The notes under the pieces: model-generated | Databases searched by the model: none | Told to the model about the DNA's origin: nothing | The model's input: the letters and a program-made list of their open reading frames with translations, nothing else | Program-made: the position numbers and the translations under genes | Origin: CAIVAT01 sp037133475 | Lineage (GTDB): Bacteria; Bacteroidota; Bacteroidia; Bacteroidales; FEN-979 | NCBI GenBank assembly: GCA_037133475.1 | Contig: JBAXOB010000015.1 | Location: 25,280 to 89,279, forward strand | Reading direction: 5' to 3' | DNA length: 64,000 nucleotides | In this document: piece by piece, positions 53,195 through 62,528 of the stretch | Layout: every line of letters begins with the position of its first letter | Position numbering within the stretch: position 1 is the stretch's first letter

Positions 53195-54442
53195 TTATTG
53201 CTGTATGTAGTGATAATAGGCAACGACATAGGGGAAGTTGGTAAGCAACCCGTTGAAAAGCCCGTTGTTAAGATAATTTTCTATCCAGGCCGGGCTGTCA
53301 ATCGTCCAGCAAACGGCAAGCCTGCCCTCGTCCTGCATCTGCTGGACGAGGCTGTTTTGCGTGCCCAGCGTCCAACGGGGAGCCCAAACGACTGAATTAA
53401 CCTTCCTGGCTTCATCCGCACTCAATTCACAAAGCGAAGGAATGCTGGTATAACCAGGATAAGACATCAGGTCGTTCAGGACATCGGTCGAGGGGATACC
53501 CACAACCACAACCAGGTCCCGGTTTTTCGCGGCGGCCCGCTGCAAAATCCGCTGCTGGATGGGCACGACAACGGCCATTGCCTCCTTGCTTGCCTTCATA
53601 TCAAGGTAAACAAAATTCAACCATGTACTGTCAACCACGAAATTCAGGGCATCCTCCAGTTTTGGGATCTTCTCACCATGAATCAGCCTGACAAAGGCCG
53701 ACAGTTCCGCCCATGAATAGGCGTTTATGGGGCCTGCCAATGGTCCCTTTTTTGTCAGCCTTGTGTTGATGTCGGGGTCGTGATAAAGGAAGGCAACTCC
53801 GTCGCTGCTAAGCCGTACATCAATCTCAACCCCTGTTGAGCCGAGCTTTTCCGTGAAATTAATCATCTCGATACTGTTTTCAGATACCGGCAACAGGTCG
53901 GATGTACGGCCACCTGCACGGTGAGCCAGGATATAGAACTTTTTAGCCTTTAGCTTTTCGGAAAAAGGGCGTACATATTCAAGGTTCAGTGTTTGGTCAG
54001 GCAGGCTATTCCCGTTGCCGAAAGCCCCGCGGAACACTAATTTCTGGGCGCCCTGCCTGGTCACAAGCGTCGTGCCTCCCTCTTCTTTGGCGATATGCAT
54101 CGTGCACAAACCGGTACCATCACTGTAGCCGTCGCGCCAGTAACCCTCCAGGAAGACCACCGAGTCGAGGTGCCCTGCCTCCATGATGAAATGCTTGCCG
54201 TTGTTACAGGCAAAGGAGAGGCTCGTCCGGTTCCATTTGACCACGACATAGTCGCCAAACATGGATGTGCCGGAGACCACACGATACACCCCGTTCATGA
54301 TTTGCTTTTTGGCGCTGTCAAGCGGGTAGGTATCCTTCAGTATTGAATTGGGGCCGATTGCAGGAATGACAACTTCATCCTCCTTGTTGCAGCTGTATAG
54401 CAGCAGCAGCAACCCGGCTAAAAATAAAATTCTGAGTCTCAT
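53195..54442 (-). CDS. Glycerophosphodiester phosphodiesterase lipoprotein
   Basis: A 415-residue lipoprotein (lipobox L-Y-S-C, Cys18). The GDPD domain is clear: A-H-R-A-G-G (His174), S-E-N-S, G-V-E-I-D-V-R (Glu206, Asp208) and F-L-Y-H-D-P-D (His221), then Y-L-D-M-K. These are the catalytic histidines and metal ligands of enzymes splitting glycerophosphodiesters into glycerol-3-phosphate and alcohol. Residues ~25-165 form an extra beta-rich N-terminal domain without a family I recognise (V-V-K-W-N-R-T-S-L-S-F-A-C-N-N-G-K-H-F). It is probably outer-membrane anchored, a phosphate or glycerol scavenger, and 5 nt before the small barrel gene. Confidence 0.9.
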   Translation of the reverse strand: MRLRILFLAGLLLLLYSCNKEDEVVIPAIGPNSILKDTYPLDSAKKQIMNGVYRVVSGTSMFGDYVVVKWNRTSLSFACNNGKHFIMEAGHLDSVVFLEGYWRDGYSDGTGLCTMHIAKEEGGTTLVTRQGAQKLVFRGAFGNGNSLPDQTLNLEYVRPFSEKLKAKKFYILAHRAGGRTSDLLPVSENSIEMINFTEKLGSTGVEIDVRLSSDGVAFLYHDPDINTRLTKKGPLAGPINAYSWAELSAFVRLIHGEKIPKLEDALNFVVDSTWLNFVYLDMKASKEAMAVVVPIQQRILQRAAAKNRDLVVVVGIPSTDVLNDLMSYPGYTSIPSLCELSADEARKVNSVVWAPRWTLGTQNSLVQQMQDEGRLAVCWTIDSPAWIENYLNNGLFNGLLTNFPYVVAYYHYIQQ

Positions 54443-54525
54443 TTATCAATTATTACTTCTTGAACAATTTTTTTGAATGACCGGCACCGTAACATGAATC
54501 ATCCTCTCCTTCCCAGCGAGGGATT

Positions 54526-55254
54526 TCACAGGATCCAGCTGAAATAGAGTTCAGGAATATGATAAAACCTGTTAAATGTCGAGAACAGCATCCACGTGGG
54601 CCAGTAATATTTAACATAATTATCTTTCAGCCCGATCACAAAAACCTTGTTTTTATGGATCCGCTGTTCAAGGTACAAGGCAACAGTTCCCCCGTTGAAC
54701 ATCTTTTTCGACCGCGTCACCTCGTTTTCCCCCGATTTCGTTGACACTTTCAGCAGCGAGATCCCCTCTCCCTTTAAGGTGAATGCCATGGATTTCAGTT
54801 TGTATCCAATCGATATGTTTGGATAGGTGATCCACCCCTGTACGCTGTTATTGAATCCGGCCTGTTTCAGCCTGCCATATATAAAACCAAGATCCCAGCC
54901 AAGTTTGACTCCATAGTTGCCATGGCAAAAACTAAGCCTTGGCCCCAGCGCAAGCTGGTTTGAAACCAGGATGGTTGTCAGATCCCCTTCCAGCGAAAGT
55001 TTCCATGGAAACCCGAAGGTTGTATGGATATTCACCAGCGGCGCCTGGATGGCATTCTCCAGCAGATCCTTGGGTGGCCTTACCATCGAAAGCCCGGCTG
55101 AAACCCTGAAACCCCATTTTTTACATGGATGCGGGAACTGAATGGCCTTTCCGGCGAGATCAAAGGTGTCGCTGCGAACCGGCGTCTGTGCCGGCGAGGT
55201 CAGAATTCCGGCAGACAAGAAAAGAAAAAGGAGCATTAATCGTATCATATTCAT
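54526..55254 (-). CDS. Secreted outer-membrane-type protein, unknown function
   Basis: A 242-residue protein; the ATG at 55254 gives M-N-M-I-R-L-M-L-L-F-L-F-L with a signal ending S-P-A-Q. Barrel-like strands follow (W-G-F-R-V-S-A-G-L-S-M-V; L-G-P-R-L-S-F-C-H-G-N-Y-G-V-K-L-G-W-D-L-G-F) and the chain ends with Y-F-S-W-I-L. It resembles the other small barrels in this region only in general character. Upstream codons lack signal features and lie close to a -7 box at 55300. Confidence 0.65.
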   Translation of the reverse strand: MNMIRLMLLFLFLSAGILTSPAQTPVRSDTFDLAGKAIQFPHPCKKWGFRVSAGLSMVRPPKDLLENAIQAPLVNIHTTFGFPWKLSLEGDLTTILVSNQLALGPRLSFCHGNYGVKLGWDLGFIYGRLKQAGFNNSVQGWITYPNISIGYKLKSMAFTLKGEGISLLKVSTKSGENEVTRSKKMFNGGTVALYLEQRIHKNKVFVIGLKDNYVKYYWPTWMLFSTFNRFYHIPELYFSWIL

Positions 55255-55299
55255 TCCGTTGGTTTTTCCAGAGGCTCCGTACATCGGACAATATTTTTC

Positions 55300-55307
55300 C
55301 AAAGATA
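55300..55307 (-). promoter_or_regulatory. Candidate -7 box of the 242-residue protein gene
   Basis: TATCTTTG on the minus strand matches TAnnTTTG, 45 nt before the ATG at 55254. It lies so close to the longer in-frame ATG (55302) that the shorter start is preferred. No -33 element was found. Confidence 0.45.
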
Positions 55308-55388
55308 ATATTTTTAAAATAACCCTCTATGGAATTATTGACAAGAAAACAGGTAATAAAAAAAAGCAAATATCAACAATGGATCGTC

Positions 55389-55422
55389 TTTGAAGAATAT
55401 CTGATTTTTATTTCTACTTTTG
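55389..55422 (+). promoter_or_regulatory. Promoter of the Gly/Tyr-rich lipoprotein gene
   Basis: -33 TTTG (55389-55392), 22-nt spacer, -7 TACTTTTG (55415-55422). Both elements match the Bacteroidota consensus, making this one of the best promoters in the window. The ATG follows after 91 nt. Confidence 0.6.
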
Positions 55423-55513
55423 TCAAAAACATGAGCATCCGCATGTTCTAGCTTTTTTCGTCATTGAAAATTACCCTGCGATTAATATTCAACCAAAAAC
55501 CAACTCCATTCCT

Positions 55514-56164
55514 ATGAAAACAAAACAAATTTATTCAACACTATTGGCGATTGCAACCATCCTGATGGTGGTTTCGTGTACCACTCCGGTAACGATGACA
55601 ACCTATAAAAATCCGAATGACAACTCTAAAATTTCGAAGGTGGTGGTCATGCCGCTATTCGACAAGATTGAGAACATCAAGCCTTTTGAACAGTCGGTAA
55701 ACGCCTATTTCAACAGCAAAGGGCTGAAAAGTATCGGCTCGCTCGACTTTCTGGCTCCTGCGGTAAAATACCCGATTGCCGATATCAAACGGAAATGCGA
55801 CAGTCTGGGCGCCGATGCGATCCTCGTGGTCATCTACCAGGGTACCGATAAAACCGAGAGCTATGTGCCTCAAACCACCTATGTCTCCGGCGGATTCGGC
55901 GGATACTGGGGCGGCGGATACTGGGGCGGCGGATATTATGGCAGTCCTTACTATGCCGGGGTTGTTTCAACAGGCGGTTACTGGACTGCCACCCATGTGG
56001 TGAACCTGAAGGCAAGCGTTTATACCCATGCCTCCAAGGAGCCCCTCTGGACTGCAGAGATCAAGGTAACCGATCCCAAATACGTTGACGAAGCCGCCAT
56101 GAATATCGCCCGCAATGTTTATTCCAGCTGGGAGAGCAGCGGCTTGCTGAAATCACAGAAATAA
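55514..56164 (+). CDS. Lipoprotein with Gly/Trp/Tyr-rich insert
   Basis: A 216-residue lipoprotein (lipobox V-S-C, Cys22). The fold resembles small stress- or envelope-associated lipoproteins: V-V-V-M-P-L-F-D-K-I near 44-53, a central G-A-D-A-I-L-V-V-I-Y strand, and a C-terminal Y-V-D-E-A-A-M-N-I-A-R-N helix. Residues ~128-148 are a flexible insert of repeated G-Y-W-G-G. The insert is encoded by two perfect 15-nt tandem units (55901-55930). The function is unknown. It has its own strong promoter and is monocistronic. Confidence 0.75.
   Translation: MKTKQIYSTLLAIATILMVVSCTTPVTMTTYKNPNDNSKISKVVVMPLFDKIENIKPFEQSVNAYFNSKGLKSIGSLDFLAPAVKYPIADIKRKCDSLGADAILVVIYQGTDKTESYVPQTTYVSGGFGGYWGGGYWGGGYYGSPYYAGVVSTGGYWTATHVVNLKASVYTHASKEPLWTAEIKVTDPKYVDEAAMNIARNVYSSWESSGLLKSQK
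55901..55930 (+). repeat. In-gene tandem repeat, 2 x 15 nt (Gly-rich insert)
   Basis: GGATACTGGGGCGGC occurs twice in perfect tandem, encoding G-Y-W-G-G twice. The exact match at DNA level suggests a recent slippage duplication. Confidence 0.85.
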
Positions 56165-56256
56165 TCCTGGCGGGGAATCCTCGTTGCGGCAATGAGTAAG
56201 GGGTTGCAGCTATTATCATCAGGACATATCGATTTTCAAAAACCGATCAGGATTTA

Positions 56257-56339
56257 AACCACAAAGTTTCAAGAAAAGCATAATTTTCACAAAGAATCCC
56301 ATCGTGAACATTGTGTAACTCATTGTGAACTTTGTGGTT
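56257..56339. repeat. Dispersed palindromic repeat, copy C
   Basis: An 83-bp element with perfect 12-bp inverted ends AACCACAAAGTT (56257-56268) and AACTTTGTGGTT (56328-56339). The ends differ from copies A and B (CACAAAG instead of CACAATG), but both arms changed together so pairing is kept. Inner words such as CACAAAGAATCC and TGAACATTGTGTAA are shared. Confidence 0.82.
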
Positions 56340-56654
56340 GATTTTTTTTCGTATGGCATGCAACCCGCTTACAGCCATATTAGTGCTTTTACGCTCACAC
56401 AACCTTTTTCTAAAAATCAGGATGGAGCCGGCAATTATTTCCCTGGAATCTGCAACCTGGAAGTTTTCCTAAGTTTTGTATTGTAAGGCACGCCACCATG
56501 AAAAACCGACCCGGTTTTGTCATTTACCTTTTCACATACAATATATTACATAAACATGTCGTGTCAGTAAGGGCCTTCAATTCGATTTATCACTGTTGAT
56601 TAAAACGTCAGGTTTGTTAAAAAAAATTATCCCGATATTACCAGTTTCATTTTT

Positions 56655-56682
56655 TTTGTGGTAAAATAAAGTTTTACATTTG
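56655..56682 (+). promoter_or_regulatory. Candidate promoter of the RND efflux operon
   Basis: -7 box TACATTTG (56675-56682) with a TTTG at 56655-56658 and a short 16-nt spacer. The box overlaps the in-frame TTG at 56680, which rules that codon out as the start and supports the ATG at 56725. Confidence 0.45.
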
Positions 56683-56724
56683 AAAAAAAAATCGAACCGG
56701 CTCCTTTCTGAAAAAAGTGAACTT

Positions 56725-57900
56725 ATGAACAACCTGCTTTTAAAAAAGATCCTGCAGACCATGGGAATCATCCTGATCTACGCCATGCTGTCAACCGCCT
56801 GTAAAACAAACGAAAAACAGGAGGTCAAACCTCCTTCGCTCAAGGTAATGGAGATCAAAGGGACGAAGGTTCCCGCCTACCTGGAGATGGTAGGCCAGGC
56901 AGTGGGTATCCCCACTGTCGAGATCCGCGCCCGGGTGGCCGGTTACCTCCAGAACTGGTCGTTTACCGAGGGTTCGGTGATCCAGAAGGGCCAGCCATTG
57001 TTCACCATTGAGGAGGCCAGCTACCGGAATACGCTGAAATTCAACGAAGCCGACGTGGAAAACAAGACGGCATCATGGGAAAAGGCCAAGCTGGATGTGG
57101 CAAGGCTGAAACCGCTGCTGTCGACCAACGCGATCAGTCAGAACGACTTTGACAAGGCGGTGACGACCGAACTGCAGTGCCGTGCGGGGGTGGCCAGCGC
57201 CAAAGCCGACCTGGACCAGGCAAAGCTGAACCTCTCCTATTGCTCGATGACCTCTCCCATCACAGGATACATCGGGGCATGCAACGTACAGCCGGGCAAC
57301 CTGGTAGGCAAAACCGAAAGTACGCTCCTGGCCACTGTTTCGGCGATCGACCCCATCTATGTAAATTTCCAGCTGAACGAAAACGATTATCTCCGGATCA
57401 TGCAGTATTATGACCTGCACAAGACAGAATTCAAGGACAGGAAGGACGCCCTGAAGATTTTCCTGACCCTTTCGGATAAATCGCGTTACAAATATGCCGG
57501 CAAAATTGATTTCATCGACCGCGCGATCAACGCGCAGACAGGCACACTGGCCATCCGGGCCGAAGTTCCGAACCCCGACGGGCTGATCAAACCTGGAACC
57601 TTTACCCAGGTCGTCATGGTACTGATGGAACAGGCCGACGGCATCGTGATTCCGCAGGGAGCCACCACCATGATCCAGGGCAAGAATTTCGCCTTCAAAC
57701 TCGACAAGGACAACAAAGTAAACCGGGTGCCGGTGCTGCTGGGCAGAACTATCGGGCCCTACGTGGTCGTCAATGGAGGTTTGAAGATTTCAGACCGGAT
57801 CCTGCTGGAGGGTTTTCAGAAATTCCAGGAAGGGATGACCGTAGTACCCGTACTTTCCAAAGATACTATTTCAGTTTCCCAGGAACCAGAAATCCGGTAA
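56725..57900 (+). CDS. RND efflux periplasmic adaptor (membrane fusion protein)
   Basis: A 391-residue lipoprotein (lipobox S-T-A-C, Cys26), a length typical for AcrA/MexA-type adaptors. It has the paired lipoyl half-motifs (V-E-I-R-A-R-V-A-G-Y-L; A-S-A-K-A-D-L-D-Q-A-K-L-N-L-S-Y-C and T-S-P-I-T-G-Y-I-G), an alpha-hairpin (~105-160) and the beta-barrel and proximal domains (R-A-E-V-P-N-P-D-G-L-I-K-P-G-T-F). It bridges the pump and outer-membrane factor. First in the operon adaptor-pump-OMF; the pump follows after 78 nt. The start is chosen because the -7 box overlaps the upstream TTG. No regulator gene is adjacent. Confidence 0.93.
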   Translation: MNNLLLKKILQTMGIILIYAMLSTACKTNEKQEVKPPSLKVMEIKGTKVPAYLEMVGQAVGIPTVEIRARVAGYLQNWSFTEGSVIQKGQPLFTIEEASYRNTLKFNEADVENKTASWEKAKLDVARLKPLLSTNAISQNDFDKAVTTELQCRAGVASAKADLDQAKLNLSYCSMTSPITGYIGACNVQPGNLVGKTESTLLATVSAIDPIYVNFQLNENDYLRIMQYYDLHKTEFKDRKDALKIFLTLSDKSRYKYAGKIDFIDRAINAQTGTLAIRAEVPNPDGLIKPGTFTQVVMVLMEQADGIVIPQGATTMIQGKNFAFKLDKDNKVNRVPVLLGRTIGPYVVVNGGLKISDRILLEGFQKFQEGMTVVPVLSKDTISVSQEPEIR

Positions 57901-57978
57901 ACCCGGGCCACCGGTGGTACCGGGAGGCAGAATGTAAAACTCATCGATTGGTAATCAGAACTTTTTAATCAATACAGT

Positions 57979-60900
57979 ATGCTGCAATCCTTTATCACCC
58001 GGCCCATTCTTGCTGCAGTCATTGCGATCTTGATCGCCCTTGTCGGGGTTCTCAGTATGATGGTATTACCCATCTCGCAATACCCGGATGTAGTTCCTCC
58101 CACGATCCAGTTAACAGCCTATTACCCGGGAGCCAATGCCGAAGATGTCCAGAAAACGGTGGCAGTCCCGCTGGAGGAACAGATCAACGGCGTTGACGGC
58201 ATGACCTACATGACCTCCCAGTGCGCCAATGACGGATCGTGCAACATCACCGTCTATTTTGCCGTCGGAACCGATGCCGACATGGCTACGGTGAATGTCC
58301 AGAACCGTGCCCAGCGCGCCATGAACGTCCTCCCGGCAGAGGTGATCCAGGGGGGTGTCATCGTTCAGAAAAAATCACCGAGCATCCTGCTGCTATATTC
58401 CCTTATCTCTACGGATACGGCCTATGATACGAAGTTCCTGGCCAACTACCTGCAGATAAACATTGTGAGTGTATTGAAACGTATCCCCGGTGTTGGCGAT
58501 GTTTCCATGTTCGGCGGCGATGACTATGCCATGCGGATCTGGCTGAACCCCGAACGGATGGCGGGCCTTGGGGTTACCGCCCAGGATGTGCAGTCGGCCA
58601 TCAAGGAACAGAACCTGCAGGCGGCCGCGGGTCAACTGGGAAAATCACCCGCAGCCGACGGGCAGGAGCTTTCCATCATGCTTCGCGTGCAGGGACGGCT
58701 GGTCGATGAGGGACAGTTTTCAAACATCATCATCAAAGCCAACAGCGACGGATCGATGGTCAGGATGAAAGACATTGCCCGCATTGAAATGGGCATGAAA
58801 AGCTATGACGCCCTTGGCCGTTTTAACGGCAAGGCCGCCCCTGCCATCTCGATCTACCAGTCGCCCGGTTCAAATGCCGTGAATGTCCGGGAGCAGTGTG
58901 ACGCCACGATGAAGGAGCTTGCAAAGGAGTTCCCGACAGGAATTACCTATAAAAAGGGACTTGACACGGTTGAATTCGTGGAGGCATCCATCGAGGAGGT
59001 GCTGATGACCCTTGTCGAAGCATTTGTTCTCGTCTTTATCGTGGTCTTTATCTTCCTGCAGGACTGGCGGGCCACGCTGATTCCCGCGATCACCGTACCT
59101 ATTTCGCTGGTTGGTGCACTTGCCACCTTCGCGATGTTCGGTTTTTCCATCAACCTGCTGACCCTGTTCGCGCTGGTGCTGGCTATCGGGATCGTCGTTG
59201 ACGATGCCATTGTGGTGCTGGAGGCGGTACAGGAAAAAATCGATGCCGAGGGGTTGAGCCCGCTTGAAGCGACCAAACACACCATGAAGGATATCACCGG
59301 GGCCATCATGACCATTACCCTGGTACTCTGTGCCGTATTTATCCCGGTAGCCTTCCTTGGGGGAACCACCGGAGTGATGTACAAACAATTTGCCCTGACG
59401 CTGATTTCATCCATCCTGATATCCGCCCTGCTGGCCTTGACACTGAGCCCGCCGCTCTGCGTGATGCTCCTGAAACCAAAAAAAGAGAAAACAGGGCTGA
59501 TCGGTAAATTTTTCAGGGGTTTCGACCGCGGGTTTGATAAAACCACGCACCATTATATCCGAATCGTCGAGAGTTTCACCCATCATATTTCCCGGCCGGT
59601 CATGTTTCTCGGCATCATTACCATCCTCATGCTGGTGGTGATGAAGTTCCTCCCGAGCGGTTTTATCCCCTCCGAAGACCAGGGTTACTTCTTTGTGAAC
59701 GTAAGCTGCCCGAAGGCCTATTCCCTCCAGAAAACCGATGAGGTCATGAAGCAGATAGAGCAAATCCTGTCGAAGGAAGAGGCAGTCGAATCCTATACCA
59801 CCATCCCCGGGTTCAGCATCCTCGACAATTCGGTAAGCACCACCAACGGCATGGCCTTTGTGAAACTGAAACCCTGGAAGGAACGCAAGGCCGATTCGCT
59901 TCATGTGACGGCAGTTATCAGCAAAATTCAGGCAAAATTCAACAGGCTGCCCGGAGGGATCTGCATGGCATTCAATGCTCCTGCCATCTCCGGGCTCGGT
60001 AAAACCGGCGGGCTGGAGATGCAGCTGGAGGACAAAACGGGAGCAGGGCTCACCAAAATGGCCGGGGTGGCCGGCGCCTTTTATACGGAGGCGTCGAAAC
60101 GGAAAGAGATCGCCAGCTCCTTTACCTCCTTCAGGAACGATGTTCCCCAGTTCATCCTGAATGTAGACAAGGAGAAGGCAAAGAAAATGGGGGTTCCCAT
60201 CAACAGCATCTACACCTCGCTCCAATCGCTCTTCGGCAGCGTCTATGTCAACGACTTCAACAAATTCGGAAAATCATACAGGGTCATCATCCAGGCAGAT
60301 GCCATATACAGGGCAAACAAAGAGGATATTTCGAAAGTATATGTGCGCAGCAACACCAACCAGATGGTGCCCCTTGGCACGCTGGTCAGCATAGAGTCGA
60401 CCCAGGGACCCGACGTGGTAAAGCGGTTCAACCTTTACAGTTCCGCCGACTTTACCATTTCCCCGGCTCCCGGGTATTCGACAGGACAAGCCATCGAAGC
60501 GGTGAAGGAGGTTGCGGCCAAGTCCCTCCCCTTTGGTTTCGGGTATGAATATTCGGGCATGACCAAGGAGGAACTCACCTCGGGCGGCCAGGCCCCCTTC
60601 ATCTTTGCCCTGTGTTTCATCTTTGTCTATTTCCTGCTGGCTGCAAAATATGAAAGCTGGCTGATGCCCATACCCATCCTGCTGGCGCTGCCCTTCGGGA
60701 TTTTCGGCGCCTTCGGCCTCCAATGGGCCAGGGGACTGCAGAACAACATTTATGCACAGATCGGGCTGATCATGCTGATCGGGCTGATTGCAAAAAATGC
60801 CATCCTTATTGTTGAATTTGCAAAGCAAAAATACGACAGCGGCGTACCCCTGTTCGAGGCGGCCAGGGATGGAGCAAAGCTGAGATTCAGGCCGATCCTG

Positions 60901-61092
60901 ATGACCTCTTTTGCCTTTATCCTGGGCGTTGTACCCCTGGTAACGGCAACCGGCGCAGGCTCGGCAAGCCGCAACGCCCTCGGGACCTCCGTGTTTGGCG
61001 GGATGCTCCTGGCTACCATTTGCGGGGTTTTAGTCGTGCCCTCCCTCTATGTCCTTTTTCAGAAGATCGAAGACAAACTGAAAAAGAAATAA
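57979..61092 (+). CDS. RND multidrug efflux pump (HAE1 family)
   Basis: A 1037-residue inner-membrane proton antiporter, full length for the AcrB/MexB family. It starts directly with helix 1 (F-I-T-R-P-I-L-A-A-V-I-A) and has 12 predicted helices and two large periplasmic loops. Proton-relay residues are visible: the Asp pair in G-I-V-V-D-D-A-I-V-V-L-E and Lys in I-G-L-I-A-K-N-A-I-L-I-V-E-F. The motif Y-P-G-A-N-A-E-D-V-Q is present early. It exports drugs, bile or other amphiphiles from the periplasm; the substrate is unknown. The downstream OMF gene begins within about 45 nt of its stop. Confidence 0.96.
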   Translation: MLQSFITRPILAAVIAILIALVGVLSMMVLPISQYPDVVPPTIQLTAYYPGANAEDVQKTVAVPLEEQINGVDGMTYMTSQCANDGSCNITVYFAVGTDADMATVNVQNRAQRAMNVLPAEVIQGGVIVQKKSPSILLLYSLISTDTAYDTKFLANYLQINIVSVLKRIPGVGDVSMFGGDDYAMRIWLNPERMAGLGVTAQDVQSAIKEQNLQAAAGQLGKSPAADGQELSIMLRVQGRLVDEGQFSNIIIKANSDGSMVRMKDIARIEMGMKSYDALGRFNGKAAPAISIYQSPGSNAVNVREQCDATMKELAKEFPTGITYKKGLDTVEFVEASIEEVLMTLVEAFVLVFIVVFIFLQDWRATLIPAITVPISLVGALATFAMFGFSINLLTLFALVLAIGIVVDDAIVVLEAVQEKIDAEGLSPLEATKHTMKDITGAIMTITLVLCAVFIPVAFLGGTTGVMYKQFALTLISSILISALLALTLSPPLCVMLLKPKKEKTGLIGKFFRGFDRGFDKTTHHYIRIVESFTHHISRPVMFLGIITILMLVVMKFLPSGFIPSEDQGYFFVNVSCPKAYSLQKTDEVMKQIEQILSKEEAVESYTTIPGFSILDNSVSTTNGMAFVKLKPWKERKADSLHVTAVISKIQAKFNRLPGGICMAFNAPAISGLGKTGGLEMQLEDKTGAGLTKMAGVAGAFYTEASKRKEIASSFTSFRNDVPQFILNVDKEKAKKMGVPINSIYTSLQSLFGSVYVNDFNKFGKSYRVIIQADAIYRANKEDISKVYVRSNTNQMVPLGTLVSIESTQGPDVVKRFNLYSSADFTISPAPGYSTGQAIEAVKEVAAKSLPFGFGYEYSGMTKEELTSGGQAPFIFALCFIFVYFLLAAKYESWLMPIPILLALPFGIFGAFGLQWARGLQNNIYAQIGLIMLIGLIAKNAILIVEFAKQKYDSGVPLFEAARDGAKLRFRPILMTSFAFILGVVPLVTATGAGSASRNALGTSVFGGMLLATICGVLVVPSLYVLFQKIEDKLKKK

Positions 61093-61136
61093 CGAAATGG
61101 TCAATTGATGAATTCATGCAGAAAACCAAAAGTACC

Positions 61137-62513
61137 ATGATCCATAATTTTCTAAAACGCACGATTCCCCTGGTTTTGTTATCGGTGATCATCAGCCTGT
61201 CGGGATGCAAAGTTGCTCCCTCATACAGCCGCCCGGCAATGAAGACCGACAGCCTGTTCAGGTTTGCGAAAAGCGCCGACACAAACAGCATTGCAAATAT
61301 TGAGTGGATTAAGTTATTCAGGGATACCGTTTTACAACGGATTGTACAAACCGCCCTGAAAAACAACTATAATATCAGGATCGCCTATGCCCGGGTTGAG
61401 GAGGCCAGGGCATCGCTGCACCAGGCAAGGGGACAGCAATGGCCGCAGATATCAGCCCAGGCGGCGGGTGGATGGCAACAGCAGGCCCTGCCCAATGGAA
61501 AGACGAGTGAATACAGTGCCATTTCCGCAACGGGTCAGTTAAACTGGGAGATTGATCTCTGGGGCAAACTGCGCCGGTCGAAAGAGGCAGCCCGGGCAGG
61601 GCTTTTTGCCCAGGAGGCCTACCAGCAATCGGTCAGGATTTCACTGATCAGCGAGATCGTCTCGACCTATTTTTCCCTGCTGGAGCTTGACAATGAACTA
61701 AAAATCACGCGCGACAATGTCGCGATCAGGCAGACCTCGCTTGAGCTGGTAAGAAATAAGATGACGGCCGGCACGGCATCGGGGCTGGTGGTGGCGCAGG
61801 CTGAAGCGGAACTGGCAACCGCCATGACCCGGATCCCCGCCCTGGAGATGAAGATAGGCGAAAGTGAAAATTACCTCAGCATCCTCATGGGAGAACAACC
61901 CCACATGATCCGGCGCGGGCTGGCCCTGGCCGACCAGATCAACGTGCCGGCAGTCCGTACCCCGGGCATTCCTGCCCAGCTTATCTTCAGGAGGCCTGAC
62001 GTCATACAGGCTGAACAATCGCTGATCGCCGCCAACGCCAATATCGGTGTTGCCAGGGCCATGATGCTTCCTTCGCTTGGAATATCCGGGAGCATAGGCT
62101 CCGCCTTCAACCCGGCAAACATGGTATACAGCGCCTTAGGCAACCTGGTGGCCCCTGTTTTTGGCGGAGGCTATTTAAAGGCAGGCGTAAAGAAGGCCCA
62201 GGCACAAAAGGAGCAATTGCTTTTTGCCTACCAGCTGACCCTGATCACTGCCATCAAAGAGGTTTCCGACAGGCTGCTTGAATATGAAAAACTGGATGAA
62301 ACCGTGCATAGCCAGCAAACAACGGTTAAGGCGGCACAAACTGCATTTGACCTCTCTAACCAGCTTTATGATGCCGGATACGCCAGTTACCTTGACATCA
62401 TCAATGCACAGCAGTCGCTTTTCGCAGCGCAAATCAACCTTTCCATGGCTGAAAGCAATGCGCTCAATTCGGTGGTAAACCTTTACAGCGCTGTCGGGGG
62501 CGGATGGAAATAA
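61137..62513 (+). CDS. Outer-membrane factor (TolC/OprM-like, NodT family)
   Basis: A 458-residue lipoprotein (lipobox L-S-G-C, Cys24). The NodT-family layout is clear: S-Y-S-R-P, then two repeats of the efflux-protein helices (L-K-N-N-Y-N-I-R-I-A-Y-A-R-V-E-E-A-R-A; R-R-P-D-V-I-Q-A-E-Q-S-L) with L-N-W-E-I-D-L-W-G-K-L-R-R-S near ~150. It forms the outer-membrane channel for the RND pump. The ATG at 61137 (M-I-H-N-F-L) gives a clean lipoprotein signal; an in-frame ATG 21 nt earlier (61116) is an alternative. Third gene of the efflux operon; a porin follows 15 nt later. Confidence 0.93.
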   Translation: MIHNFLKRTIPLVLLSVIISLSGCKVAPSYSRPAMKTDSLFRFAKSADTNSIANIEWIKLFRDTVLQRIVQTALKNNYNIRIAYARVEEARASLHQARGQQWPQISAQAAGGWQQQALPNGKTSEYSAISATGQLNWEIDLWGKLRRSKEAARAGLFAQEAYQQSVRISLISEIVSTYFSLLELDNELKITRDNVAIRQTSLELVRNKMTAGTASGLVVAQAEAELATAMTRIPALEMKIGESENYLSILMGEQPHMIRRGLALADQINVPAVRTPGIPAQLIFRRPDVIQAEQSLIAANANIGVARAMMLPSLGISGSIGSAFNPANMVYSALGNLVAPVFGGGYLKAGVKKAQAQKEQLLFAYQLTLITAIKEVSDRLLEYEKLDETVHSQQTTVKAAQTAFDLSNQLYDAGYASYLDIINAQQSLFAAQINLSMAESNALNSVVNLYSAVGGGWK

Positions 62514-62528
62514 CGAAAGGAGGAGTGT

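Larger units (their letters stand above)
56165..56724. other. 560-nt gap before the efflux operon
   Basis: It contains dispersed repeat copy C (56257-56339) and a promoter candidate (56655-56682). Between them is AT-rich sequence with no gene. Confidence 0.6.

Noticed and set aside
59407..60225. 272-codon minus-strand open frame inside the RND pump gene
   Set aside because: Opposite a highly conserved pump sequence; composition is His/Gly-rich without motifs. A shadow frame.
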